DNA from: Shewanella vesiculosa
GTDB taxonomy: Bacteria > Pseudomonadota > Gammaproteobacteria > Enterobacterales > Shewanellaceae
Direction: 5' to 3'
Length of the DNA: 64,000 nucleotides
Assembly: GCF_021560015.1 (NCBI RefSeq)
Contig: NZ_CP073588.1
Location: forward strand, 1,054,001-1,118,000
The position numbers and the translations under genes are program-made. This document shows, piece after piece, positions 38,692 to 47,020 of this stretch (position 1 is the stretch's first letter; each line of letters starts with the position of its first letter). The notes beneath the pieces are model-generated. The model saw only the letters and a program-made list of their open reading frames with translations, made no database searches and was not told the origin of the DNA.

Positions 38692-39222
38692 ATGATTACA
38701 GCCATACCCATGAAAGCAGAAAATATTTCCAACCATTTTAGCAAAGCCGATGAGATACTGTTTATTAATGACCAAGCTCAAGTCGTCGGGCGTTTTATCA
38801 ACCCCGCTTTACTCGATGGATGTGAGGGCAAGCAGCAATTAGTCAGTTTGATACTGGCACAAGGCGCTAATCGGGTGATCGTACGTAATATTGGCCAGCA
38901 GTTATTGTCTAAGCTACTAAACCAGAATTTGAGTGTATTTCATGCAAAAAACGGTCGTACAGAGATACAGCATTTTGCGGCTGCTGTTTTATCCGACTGT
39001 GAACAATATACCCAGGTAAGTCAGGGGCGTCCGTCAGTGAAACATATTGCTAAGCAAGCTAATGGCGGTTGTTGCGATCATGATCATGCTGATGGAGAAC
39101 TGGGCTGTCACAGTGGATCTGAGGTGATAAAGAAACGTTGCTGTGAAACTAAAGCGGGCGCAGAAAGCGCCATGATGAAACCTTGTTGTAATAAAAAGCA
39201 CTCACTCATGCACCAACATTAG
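38692..39222 (+). CDS. NifX/NifB-like FeMo-cofactor-domain protein with Cys/His-rich tail
   Basis: A 176-residue protein. The first 115 residues resemble the dinitrogenase iron-molybdenum cofactor-binding fold (Nitro_FeMo-Co): NDQAQVVGRFINPALLDGC ... ILAQGANRVIVRNIGQQLLSKLL. The tail is full of cysteine and histidine (GGCCDHDHADGELGCH, KRCCET, KPCCNKKH) and probably binds metal. Stand-alone proteins of this fold occur in many bacteria without nitrogenase, and no nif genes are here. GAGGACA precedes the ATG at 38692. It is convergent with fisR; a role in metal or sulfur handling is inference. Confidence 0.7.
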   Translation: MITAIPMKAENISNHFSKADEILFINDQAQVVGRFINPALLDGCEGKQQLVSLILAQGANRVIVRNIGQQLLSKLLNQNLSVFHAKNGRTEIQHFAAAVLSDCEQYTQVSQGRPSVKHIAKQANGGCCDHDHADGELGCHSGSEVIKKRCCETKAGAESAMMKPCCNKKHSLMHQH

Positions 39223-39248
39223 TGAATGCGCAGGTCGAAGTGATGTGC

Positions 39249-40571
39249 TTACAGCGCTGTTAGTTTTAAATCATAGCGCTGTAATTTACGATATAAAGTA
39301 CGAACACTAATATTAAGCTTAATGGCTAATTCTGCAGGAGACCCTTGAAATTGCTCACAGACCTGAAAAAGATACCTATACTCAACGTCATCTAATGACA
39401 TGATCGTGGTTGCCGTTTTTAGGGAATTGTTTTCTTCGGTCGACAGGTGATTAGGTTGAACAATTTCAGGTAAATCACTGCTGTGGATCATATCTTCGTT
39501 GGCTATTAATGCTGATTGCTCAATAATGTTTTTCAATTCACGAATATTACCTGGATAGGCATAACGACTGAGTAAGGTTAACGCATTAGCTGAAAACTTT
39601 TTATGCTTGTATTCAGAATATTTAATAAAGTGATTAACGAGCGTTGGAATATCATCATGGCGTTCACGTAACGAGGGTAAGTAAATCGGAAATCCTGCAA
39701 TGCGATAATACAAATCGCGTCTGAATTCTCCTTTTTCAACTAAATCGAGTAAATTTTTATGGCTGGCGCTGACTAATCTAAAATCAGAACGTTTTTGTTT
39801 TAAGCCTCCAACGGCGCGATAGCATTGAGTTTCAAGTAATCTGAGTAACTTGACTTGCATATTCATTGGTACGTCGCCAATTTCATCAAAAAACACCGTC
39901 CCACCATGGGCGATTTCAATCAGACCTTTTTTGCTGGTGGTCGCCCCGGTAAAGGCACCTTTTTCATGGCCAAATAATTCACTTTCGAATAGATTCTCAC
40001 TCAGTCCGGTACATTCAATCACCACAAATGGCTTATCACTTCTACTGCTGGCTTGATGTACAGCTTTGGCGACCAGCTCTTTACCAGCGCCTGTTTCACC
40101 TTGCAACAGTACTGCAATGTTAGATTGAGAGGCACGATTTATCCGATTGAGCATTTCCTTAAACGGCGCAGATTGACCGACCATAGTGCCTTTTTTAGAT
40201 TCGATCGATGCATAATCAATAGCATCTAGAATCTCTAGGAACCCTAAGATTTGGCCGTCATTATCTTTAATCGGTTTCATTAAAATATCGCAATATGACT
40301 TGCCATGAGCCGTGCTATGGATATGCATCGCATTGGCTGCTCTAGTCGTACTCAGGCATTGCTGTAAAGGGCAATCTTCGCCGTGTTTGTCACAAGGTTC
40401 GTTACTGTGATGGGAAATCTGATGACACTTACTTTGACCCAATATCACTTTGGTCTCATAGGTTTCTGCATAGGCTTCATTGACCGCATGTATGACATAG
40501 TCTGGGGTAATAAATATTGCCGGTTTATCAATCGCGTTTATCATCGATTGGACTACGGTAGTGTTATCCAT
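39249..40571 (-). CDS. fisR: Sigma-54-dependent activator of sulfide oxidation (FisR type)
   Basis: A 440-residue enhancer-binding protein: a PAS-like sensor (about residues 1-125), an AAA+ domain (about 130-365) with Walker A GETGAGKE and the sigma-54 loop GAFTGA, and a Fis-type helix-turn-helix at the C terminus (SPAELAIKLNISVRTLYRKLQRY). The sensor holds Cys49, Cys60 and Cys67 (plus Cys72) in KCHQISHHSNEPCDKHGEDC. The 11 and 7 spacing equals Cys53/64/71 of FisR, which senses sulfane sulfur and turns on sqr and persulfide dioxygenase genes with sigma-54. It is divergent from sqr. I am fairly sure of the family; the exact ligand is inferred. Confidence 0.85.
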   Translation of the reverse strand: MDNTTVVQSMINAIDKPAIFITPDYVIHAVNEAYAETYETKVILGQSKCHQISHHSNEPCDKHGEDCPLQQCLSTTRAANAMHIHSTAHGKSYCDILMKPIKDNDGQILGFLEILDAIDYASIESKKGTMVGQSAPFKEMLNRINRASQSNIAVLLQGETGAGKELVAKAVHQASSRSDKPFVVIECTGLSENLFESELFGHEKGAFTGATTSKKGLIEIAHGGTVFFDEIGDVPMNMQVKLLRLLETQCYRAVGGLKQKRSDFRLVSASHKNLLDLVEKGEFRRDLYYRIAGFPIYLPSLRERHDDIPTLVNHFIKYSEYKHKKFSANALTLLSRYAYPGNIRELKNIIEQSALIANEDMIHSSDLPEIVQPNHLSTEENNSLKTATTIMSLDDVEYRYLFQVCEQFQGSPAELAIKLNISVRTLYRKLQRYDLKLTAL

Positions 40572-40626
40572 TTATTGCTCTCGCTTGTCTTATATGCATC
40601 AGTTAATTCTAATATGTCATTATAGG

Positions 40627-40660
40627 TGCCATAATTGTCACGTCAATGCCACATTTGTCA
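40627..40660. promoter_or_regulatory. Upstream activator sites before sqr
   Basis: TGCCATAATTGTCA (40627-40640) and TGCCACATTTGTCA (40647-40660) fit TGNCA-N4-TGNCA, lie on the same face of DNA (20-base offset) and stand about 85-118 bases before the sigma-54 promoter. They are the likely binding sites of the divergent FisR-type protein. Confidence 0.65.
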
Positions 40661-40744
40661 CTTGGTAACCTTGTATTTACATTATCTAAACATTGGTTGG
40701 TTTTAGGTAGCTGATTTCATTACCTTAAAATTTAATATGTGATC

Positions 40745-40760
40745 TGGCACAAGCTTTGTA
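40745..40760 (+). promoter_or_regulatory. Sigma-54 promoter of sqr
   Basis: TGGCACAAGCTTTGTA matches TGGCAC-N5-TTGCW except for T in place of the C of the -12 element. It lies 68 bases before the sqr ATG. Confidence 0.72.
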
Positions 40761-40827
40761 TAGCTCTAATATACATGTCTGATGGCCGTATTGAGTTCAA
40801 AGACACTGTAAATGGGGAGAACATTCA

Positions 40828-42135
40828 ATGGCTAAAATTGTTGTGATAGGTGCCGGTACTGGTGGCATGCCAGCCGCATACGAAATAAAAGAGATTTTGG
40901 GTAAGGACCATCAGGTTTTAATGGTTAACGAACATGATACATTTCGTTTTACCCCTTCCAATCCTTGGATTGCCGTTGGGTGGCGAGAACCTAAAGCCAT
41001 TACGTTCCAGATAGAAAAACACTTAGCAGATAAAAAAATAGAATTTAAATGTGCCAGAGTGACTAAAATTGATACTGAAAAAAATCAACTCATAACTGCT
41101 GATGAAGACATTATTGACTATGACTATTTGGTTATCGCAACCGGTCCTAAACTGGCATTTAACACTATACCTGGAGCAGGTCCTGAACACTTTACTCAAT
41201 CTATTTGCACACTTGAACATGCAGTAGAGTGCAAAGTTGATGTCAATAAACTGTTAGCCAATCCGGGTCCTGTGATCGTGGGGGCATTTCAAGGTGCAAG
41301 CTGCTTTGGGCCTGCTTATGAATACGTGTTTATTTTAGACAAGGTGTTACGTGATGCCGGCATTCGAAGCAAAGTGCCAATTCATTTTGTCACTAGCGAG
41401 CCTTATGTTGGGCATTTAGGTTTAGGTGGCGTTGGTGATTCAAAATCAATGCTCGAGTCTGAGTTACGCCAAAGAGATATAAAATGGATATGCAATGCCA
41501 CGGTTGACTCTGTAGAGGAGGGCGTGATGCATATTTCAGAGCTTGATAGAAAGGGGAATGTTGATTTTTCTCACTCATTGCCATTTCAACATTCAATGTT
41601 AATCCCCCCATTTGCTGGTATTGATGCTGTCGCGAATGTTGAAGGGCTATGTAACCCTAAAGGCTTTGTTATTACCGATGAACATCAACGTTCACCAATA
41701 TTTAGTAATATTTTTGCGGGTGGCGTTTGTGTGGCAATCCCGCCAGCAGAAATAACGCCAGTTCCAACCGGAATGCCAAAAACAGGTTACATGATTGAGT
41801 CGATGATGACTGCAATCGCTCACAATTTGCATAGTATTATTATTGAAAACAGCCCGCCTAAAAGTAAAGGCACCTGGAATGCAATTTGTATTGCTGATAT
41901 GGGTGACACAGGTGCAGTATTTGTGGCAATGCCTCAAATAGCACCGCGTAACGTCTCTTGGTTTAAAAAAGGGAAATGGGCACATTTTGCCAAAATTGGT
42001 TTTGAAAAATACTTTCTACGAAAAATGAAGACTGGTAGTAGTGAACCATTATACGAAAAATATGCGTTGAAACTCATGGGAATTACGCGCCTAGAAGCAG
42101 AGGATGATGATAATGACATTAGCAAAAAATTGTAA
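40828..42135 (+). CDS. sqr: Sulfide:quinone oxidoreductase-like flavoprotein
   Basis: A 435-residue FAD protein with N-terminal motif VVIGAGTGGMPAAYEI, the ATG motif DYLVIATGPKLAF and a membrane-associating C-terminal tail (WFKKGKWAHFAKIGFEKYFLRKMK) as in SQR. Redox cysteines are seen in FQGASCFGPAYEY and NIFAGGVCVAIPPAEITPVPTG. It should oxidise sulfide to sulfane sulfur and pass electrons to the quinone pool at the inner membrane. GGGGAG precedes the ATG. The haem protein gene overlaps its end. A sigma-54 promoter and the divergent FisR-type gene support the assignment. Confidence 0.88.
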   Translation: MAKIVVIGAGTGGMPAAYEIKEILGKDHQVLMVNEHDTFRFTPSNPWIAVGWREPKAITFQIEKHLADKKIEFKCARVTKIDTEKNQLITADEDIIDYDYLVIATGPKLAFNTIPGAGPEHFTQSICTLEHAVECKVDVNKLLANPGPVIVGAFQGASCFGPAYEYVFILDKVLRDAGIRSKVPIHFVTSEPYVGHLGLGGVGDSKSMLESELRQRDIKWICNATVDSVEEGVMHISELDRKGNVDFSHSLPFQHSMLIPPFAGIDAVANVEGLCNPKGFVITDEHQRSPIFSNIFAGGVCVAIPPAEITPVPTGMPKTGYMIESMMTAIAHNLHSIIIENSPPKSKGTWNAICIADMGDTGAVFVAMPQIAPRNVSWFKKGKWAHFAKIGFEKYFLRKMKTGSSEPLYEKYALKLMGITRLEAEDDDNDISKKL

Positions 42136-42757
42136 TCAACACGTGGCATGGTCTGGCAAATTAGGCGCTTTACTAATACTCGCGAGTATGGCCAGTGTTA
42201 GCCAAGCAGCACCATTAACCGAACAGCAAATGCTTGAGCAAGAGGCTAATGAGCGTATTGCCGAATTTAGCCAAACATTAAAAGGTCAGTTACAGGCAGC
42301 CATAAAGCAAGGTGGATTGCCCAATGCTGTGTCTGTGTGTAAGTCGGTAGCGCCTGCAATTACTGCACAGAATTCGAAACAAGGCTGGACGCTCGCTCGA
42401 ACCAGTTTGCGGGTGCGTAATTCAGACAATACACCAGATGCATGGGAGTTAGCACAATTACAAAAGTTTGAAGCCATTCAGTCTTCAGGGCAGCAATCCG
42501 TTGATAAACCGATAGTGGCTAGCGAGTATATTGTTAATGGCGATAATACTGAGTTTCGATATATGAAAGCCATTCCAACTCAAGAGTTATGCTTAGGTTG
42601 TCATGGTAGTAATATTAACCCTGAACTGAGTGCATTGATTAATACAACCTATCCTGATGATGAAGCAATTAACTTTGCCCTTGGTGATATTAGAGGTGCA
42701 TTTTCATTGCAAAAAGTCATCAGTGATCCAGTATCGCCGATGACAGCTAAACCCTAA
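42113..42757 (+). CDS. DUF3365 haem protein, periplasmic
   Basis: About 214 residues with a signal peptide ending at SQAAPLTE. A DUF3365/Tll0287-like domain follows (GLPNAVSVCKSVAPAIT, TSLRVRNSDNTPDAWE) and a single c-type haem site CLGCH near residue 160. It overlaps the end of sqr by 23 bases from the ATG at 42113 (AGAGG nine bases upstream; two earlier ATG codons lack spacing), so the two proteins are made together. It may take electrons or sense redox state in sulfide oxidation; the precise role is unknown. Confidence 0.82.
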   Translation: MTLAKNCNQHVAWSGKLGALLILASMASVSQAAPLTEQQMLEQEANERIAEFSQTLKGQLQAAIKQGGLPNAVSVCKSVAPAITAQNSKQGWTLARTSLRVRNSDNTPDAWELAQLQKFEAIQSSGQQSVDKPIVASEYIVNGDNTEFRYMKAIPTQELCLGCHGSNINPELSALINTTYPDDEAINFALGDIRGAFSLQKVISDPVSPMTAKP

Positions 42758-42774
42758 TAAAGACGTAAATAATG

Positions 42775-42812
42775 ACGTAATAAGGCTTAACAAACGTTAA
42801 GTCTCATTACGT
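42775..42812. repeat. Long stem-loop behind the sqr operon
   Basis: Arms 42775-42791 and 42796-42812 pair at 16 of 17 positions (one G-T, one mismatch) around AAAC. It lies 18 bases behind the stop and may terminate or stabilise the sqr mRNA, although a T-run is missing. Confidence 0.65.
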
Positions 42813-43013
42813 AAAACCTAAATCATAGTGAGTTTATTCGTTCGTAATTTATTGCGACATAATTCGCAGTAAAAGATGATGATTTGATTTAACATTATAC
42901 TGTAATAATCAAACTTCCTCAGTCAACGATAAATGATGTTGCGAATGTGTCCGATATTCATATGAGGTTTTATCTAACAAATGCCCAAGGGATTTTGTTG
43001 GGAGTAATGTGTC

Positions 43014-43880
43014 ATGAGCAAAATCCGCATCGATCCTTTTTATCATCACGTTAGCCATACGATTACTTATGTGGTGACGGATCTTGCTACGCGTCAAAGT
43101 GCCATAATCGATCCTGTTTTAGACTTTGATATCGCCTCTGGAACCATAAGTACTCATTTTGCCGATATGCTGATTGAGCATATCGATAAACATGGATATG
43201 AAATTGAATGGATTTTAGAAACGCATGCCCATGATGATCATATTTCAGCGGCATGCTATATCAAGAAAAATCGAGGAGGGATAACGGGAATTGGCGAGAA
43301 TATCACCAAAGTCCAACACACGTTTAAGCGATTACTTAATCTTGATGAAAGCTTTCAGTGTAATGGTGAGCAGTTTGACCAACTGTTTGTCGATGAAGAA
43401 TTAATTAAATTCGGTCATTTAAATATTCACGTAATACACACTCCGGGGCATACACCAGCTTGTGTTAGCTATCTTATTGAAGACACAGTGTTTGTCGGTG
43501 ATACCTTATCTACACCTGAGCTAGGGACTGCGAGTACTGAATTCCCAGATAGCAGTGCAACCACCTTATACCATTCAATTCAACGGATATTAGCATTGCC
43601 AAATTGTACCCGTGTATTTGTAGGACATTATCCGTTCACAGATAAAAACGCGGAGAATCAATTAGAAACATCGGTTATTGCGCAAAAAAGGAATAACCGC
43701 GTTGTAGGGGGTAAAGTCACTCTTACTGAGTTTGTTCAGTTACATCAACAACGTCATATAAATGCTGATACTCCAGCTTTGCTACTACCCGCAATCCAAA
43801 TCAATATTCGTGCAGGCAATATTTCACCCATAGAAGGTGAAGATAACTATTATATTAAAATACCGCTAAATCAATTGTGA
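43014..43880 (+). CDS. MBL-fold hydrolase, divergent paralogue of the 45181 gene
   Basis: A 288-residue metallo-beta-lactamase fold protein. Metal ligands are present: His71, His73, Asp75, His76 (THAHDDH), His146 (HTPGHT), Asp163 (VGDTL) and His205 (VGHYPF). It is clearly related to the persulfide-dioxygenase-like protein at 45181, but the conserved GTARCDFPGG is changed to GTASTEFPDS and CHDYPTEGR to GHYPFTDKN. The second coordination shell differs, and the substrate may too. GGGAG precedes the ATG. It has no recognisable sigma-54 promoter. It is convergent with the rhodanese gene. Confidence 0.82.
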   Translation: MSKIRIDPFYHHVSHTITYVVTDLATRQSAIIDPVLDFDIASGTISTHFADMLIEHIDKHGYEIEWILETHAHDDHISAACYIKKNRGGITGIGENITKVQHTFKRLLNLDESFQCNGEQFDQLFVDEELIKFGHLNIHVIHTPGHTPACVSYLIEDTVFVGDTLSTPELGTASTEFPDSSATTLYHSIQRILALPNCTRVFVGHYPFTDKNAENQLETSVIAQKRNNRVVGGKVTLTEFVQLHQQRHINADTPALLLPAIQINIRAGNISPIEGEDNYYIKIPLNQL

Positions 43881-43934
43881 TCACATCACGAAAATAATCA
43901 TCTTACCAATTAGTGGTCAAATAAACGGCCTCCA

Positions 43935-43966
43935 GCTAATGGCAATAAAAGATATCTGCCATTAGC
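43935..43966. repeat. Perfect 10-bp inverted repeat between convergent genes
   Basis: GCTAATGGCA and TGCCATTAGC flank a 12-base loop between the MBL gene and the rhodanese gene; a possible two-way terminator without T-run. Confidence 0.6.
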
Positions 43967-43991
43967 CAGAGCATATCTAGCTTACTGTGAT

Positions 43992-44396
43992 TTAAACCTT
44001 ATACGGCACTAATGGAAATCCATCTTGTTGCCATTGCACCATACCACCTGCCACAGATAGTGGTTTTTTAAAGCCCATATTTTGTAATGAATCGGCAGCA
44101 AGTGCGGAGCGACCACCAGTACGGCAAATCAGAAATATCTCTTTTTCTGCTAATTCATTTAATGCTAAAACCCATTCGCAATGGTGACTGACCAAAGGAT
44201 GCTCGTGTATTTTCATCTCTAATACACCACGAGGGAAATTCACTGCACCTTCAATATGGCCTAATAAAAATTCTTCGTGTTCACGGACATCGATAATAAC
44301 CACATCAGGGTTAAGCATTGCCGTGAGTAAATCATGGGTACTCACTTCGATAATGTTAGCTTTGATTTCACTTATGTATTCTTGAGCAGTTTTCAT
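43992..44396 (-). CDS. Rhodanese-family sulfurtransferase
   Basis: A 134-residue single-domain rhodanese. The active-site loop is CRTGGRSA, and VVIIDVREHEEFLLGHIEGAVNFPRG is the usual family start. Rhodaneses carry persulfide sulfur on the active cysteine. It is the last gene of the leftward peroxiredoxin-MBL-TauE-rhodanese operon, 15 bases behind the tauE stop, which suggests sulfane-sulfur transfer together with the MBL hydrolase. Confidence 0.9.
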   Translation of the reverse strand: MKTAQEYISEIKANIIEVSTHDLLTAMLNPDVVIIDVREHEEFLLGHIEGAVNFPRGVLEMKIHEHPLVSHHCEWVLALNELAEKEIFLICRTGGRSALAADSLQNMGFKKPLSVAGGMVQWQQDGFPLVPYKV

Positions 44397-44411
44397 GTGT
44401 ACCTCGTGATA

Positions 44412-45163
44412 TTAAATAATAGATTTAGTTAGGATAAATAGTGCCATTAAGACTAAAAACACGGCAAATATTTTCTGTAATATTGCTTTAGGTAAATATT
44501 GGCTTATCCATTGACCTGCAATACTGCCGACAAACCCGCCAGCAATCATGATCCCAATAACCGACCAGTCAAACTCAAGCCCTTTATCTGAAAGCAATGA
44601 GTAGTATTTTATAAAGCCAACGAATGAATTCATGGTAATAATCAGTAAGCTGGTGCCAATCGCGAGTCCAATATCAATACCACCGAGGATCACCAAAGCC
44701 GGCACAATTTAAAAAGCCGCCACCAACACCAACAAAACCAGTCACAACACCGACCCCTAAGCCTTGTAAGAGGATTTTGGTCACATCCAGCGTGCCTGTT
44801 TTACATCGACTTGATTGATTACGCCACATCATGACGGCACCCATAAGCATTAAAATGACAAACACAGTCAGTTGAATGTCACTGGTCACAAAAGTGCTTG
44901 TCCAAGCACCTAAGTAAGTCCCCGCCATGCCAGGTAAACCAAATAAGAAAACATGACGCCAAGAAACTTTTTTTATGCTTAATGAAACGCATACTGCTGA
45001 TTAAACTGATTACACCAACGATACATAATGATGAAGCTATGGCTAATTGTGGTTGCATACCAATAAGATATAACAACACTGGAACCGTAATAATTGAGCC
45101 TCCAGAGCCCAATACACTCAGCACTAAACCAATTAATAATGCGCCAATAATTGCTTGTATCAT
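44412..45163 (-). pseudogene. TauE/SafE-family sulfite or sulfur-compound exporter, two frameshifts
   Basis: Three overlapping pieces in different frames give one normal TauE protein of about 250 residues when joined: MIQAIIGALLIGLVLSVLGS ... FIKHKK / VSWRHVFLFGLPGMAGTYL ... VGVGGGFL / IVPALVILGGIDIG ... FILTKSII. The breaks are one extra base in a run of seven T (44968-44974) and one extra base in TTT (44708-44710), plus-strand view. The family moves sulfite, sulfoacetate or related ions. No functional exporter would be made as written. Both flanking genes are intact, and the gene has no other damage. Confidence 0.85.
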
Positions 45164-45180
45164 TTTGATGACTCTTAGGT

Positions 45181-46050
45181 TTAAAGAAGGTTAATCGGGA
45201 TTTTTAAATAGACTGTGCCATTGTCTTCAGCATCAGGCATTTTTCCTGCACGAATGTTGACTTGAATCGATGGCAATATCAGTCTTGGCATGGCTAATGT
45301 GGCGTCTCGTTTTTGTCGCAAAGCAACAAAATCGGCTTTTGACATGGTGTCGTTAACATGAATATTGTGTTGTTTTTGTTGACTGACTTGAGTTTTAAAT
45401 TGGTGGTCACGGCCTTCAGTAGGGTAGTCATGGCATACATAAATGTCGGTCGAGTCTGGCAAACTAAATAATGTCTGGATTGAGTCATATAAGGTATTGG
45501 CATCGCCACCAGGGAAATCGCATCGCGCAGTCCCTACATCAGGCATAAAGATAGTGTCACCTACAAAAGCGGCTTGTTCGTTAATGATGTAGGCTAAATC
45601 GGCAGGTGTGTGCCCTGGAGTATGCATAATACGTATGGTCATATCACCGACTTGTAGCCGATCACCATGTTTAAATAGTCGATTAAATTGACTGCCATTC
45701 GGCAAAAAACTCGCCTCAAGATTAAATATGCTTTTAAAAGTATCTTGAACTTCGGTGATATGCTCGCCAATGCCTATTTTGCCACCGACTTTGTCACATA
45801 TAAAACTGGCAGCAGATAAATGGTCTGCATGGGCATGGGTTTCTAATATCCATTTTACCGTCAAGTTTTGACGTTCAATCCAATGTAAAACTCGTTTGGC
45901 ACTTCGAGTATCAGTACGACCTGACTTGTAATCAAAATCTAAAACAGGGTCAATAATAACGGCATATGAAGTGGCATTATCGGCAACGACATAAGTGAAC
46001 GTTTCACTGTCATCATCTAAAAACTCATGGACACTAAAAGTAGAGTTCAT
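45181..46050 (-). CDS. MBL-fold hydrolase, Blh/persulfide-dioxygenase-like
   Basis: A 289-residue protein with THAHADH (His72, His74, Asp76, His77), HTPGHT (His147), VGDTIFMPDVGTARCDFPGG (Asp165) and CHDYPTEGR (His207), the layout of Blh proteins of BigR-type operons and related to ETHE1 persulfide dioxygenases. It probably oxidises glutathione persulfide or similar sulfane sulfur to sulfite. It lies between the peroxiredoxin and TauE genes (66 and 17 bases away), fitting a persulfide clearance operon. Confidence 0.87.
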   Translation of the reverse strand: MNSTFSVHEFLDDDSETFTYVVADNATSYAVIIDPVLDFDYKSGRTDTRSAKRVLHWIERQNLTVKWILETHAHADHLSAASFICDKVGGKIGIGEHITEVQDTFKSIFNLEASFLPNGSQFNRLFKHGDRLQVGDMTIRIMHTPGHTPADLAYIINEQAAFVGDTIFMPDVGTARCDFPGGDANTLYDSIQTLFSLPDSTDIYVCHDYPTEGRDHQFKTQVSQQKQHNIHVNDTMSKADFVALRQKRDATLAMPRLILPSIQVNIRAGKMPDAEDNGTVYLKIPINLL

Positions 46051-46116
46051 TATAAAGTTCCTATATTAATCCTATGTAAAAGATGCACAGGAACTTAGAT
46101 CCCTGTGCAGGCAAAA

Positions 46117-46758
46117 TTAAAGCGATTTTTTGCTGAAATACCAATCAGTGTATTCATAACCTTGGCTTAAACGGGCTTTGGCTTCAGCAGTAGTGGCTGG
46201 TGGGGGGACAATAACGTCATCACCAGGCTGCCAGTTTTCTGGAGTCGCTACGCCATTGGCGTCGCTGGTTTGCAATGCTTTGACTAAACGAACAAATTCG
46301 CTAATAGAACGGCCGTTGCTCATTGGGTAATAGACCATGGCACGTAATATACCTTCAGGATCGATAATGAAAGTTGCACGCACAGCGGCGGTATCACTCG
46401 CGCCAGGTTGGATCATGCCGTAGGCTTTAGCCACTTCCATTGATAAATCGGAGATAATAGGGAAGGTAATTTCAACACCAAAGTTTTCTTCAATATTACG
46501 TACCCAAGCAATATGAGAGTGAATACTGTCGATAGATAGACCCAATAATTCGGTATTAATCTCAGCAAACTCTGCTGCGTGTTGTGCAAATCCCATAAAC
46601 TCAGTAGTACATACAGGGGTAAAATCTGCTGGATGCGAGAATAACACCAACCACTTGCCTTTATAGTCAGTGAGAGAGCGCATACCATGAGTCGTCTTGG
46701 TATTAAATGCAGGTGCTGGTCGGTTTAATTGTGGAAAAGAAACAATAGAATCAGTCAT
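46117..46758 (-). CDS. 1-Cys peroxiredoxin (Prx6 type)
   Basis: A 213-residue peroxiredoxin. The peroxidatic motif is SHPADFTPVCTTEF, the 1-Cys/Prx6 variant with PVCTTE. The long C-terminal domain (TPENWQPGDDVIVPPPATTAEA) also fits, and no second resolving cysteine is seen. It reduces peroxides, possibly also persulfides, in the cytoplasm. It is the first gene of the operon and sits behind a sigma-54 promoter with two upstream dyads like those at sqr. Confidence 0.93.
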   Translation of the reverse strand: MTDSIVSFPQLNRPAPAFNTKTTHGMRSLTDYKGKWLVLFSHPADFTPVCTTEFMGFAQHAAEFAEINTELLGLSIDSIHSHIAWVRNIEENFGVEITFPIISDLSMEVAKAYGMIQPGASDTAAVRATFIIDPEGILRAMVYYPMSNGRSISEFVRLVKALQTSDANGVATPENWQPGDDVIVPPPATTAEAKARLSQGYEYTDWYFSKKSL

Positions 46759-46830
46759 GTTATTACTCCAGTAGTGGTTAAGTTAAATTCTGCCTAATCT
46801 GTAAAACAGATTACAAACATACTTAGTAAT

Positions 46831-46846
46831 AGCAATTGGTGGGCCA
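46831..46846 (-). promoter_or_regulatory. Sigma-54 promoter of the peroxiredoxin operon
   Basis: On the minus strand TGGCCCACCAATTGCT fits TGGCAC-N5-TTGCW with one mismatch, 72 bases before the start. A small hairpin (TAATCTG / CAGATTA) lies at 46795-46813 in the leader. Confidence 0.72.
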
Positions 46847-46976
46847 AGTTAGCTTGGTGCGAGATCTTATTGGGATATTATTTATAACATATTGAAAATT
46901 ATCATTTTTAAATCAGTTAACTATATAAGGCTTGATATCGGTGTTATCTAATAGCGACTATCGTCTCGCTATGCTT

Positions 46977-47020
46977 TGTCATAAATGACACAAGCGACAA
47001 TAATGGTGACAAATATGGCG
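46977..47020. promoter_or_regulatory. Upstream activator sites of the peroxiredoxin operon
   Basis: TGTCATAAATGACA (46977-46990, perfect palindrome) and TGACAAATATGGCG (47007-47020; one base off) fit TGNCA-N4-TGNCA, 30 bases apart and 131-174 bases before the sigma-54 promoter. Confidence 0.6.

Noticed and set aside
38692..39222. Nitrogenase cofactor gene
   Set aside because: No other nif gene is present, and orphan proteins of this fold are common without nitrogen fixation.
40765..40795. Sigma-70 promoter for sqr
   Set aside because: No good -10/-35 pair, whereas the -24/-12 element and divergent activator are clear.
42841..43013. Sigma-54 promoter before the MBL gene at 43014
   Set aside because: No GG/GC pair with the right spacing was found.
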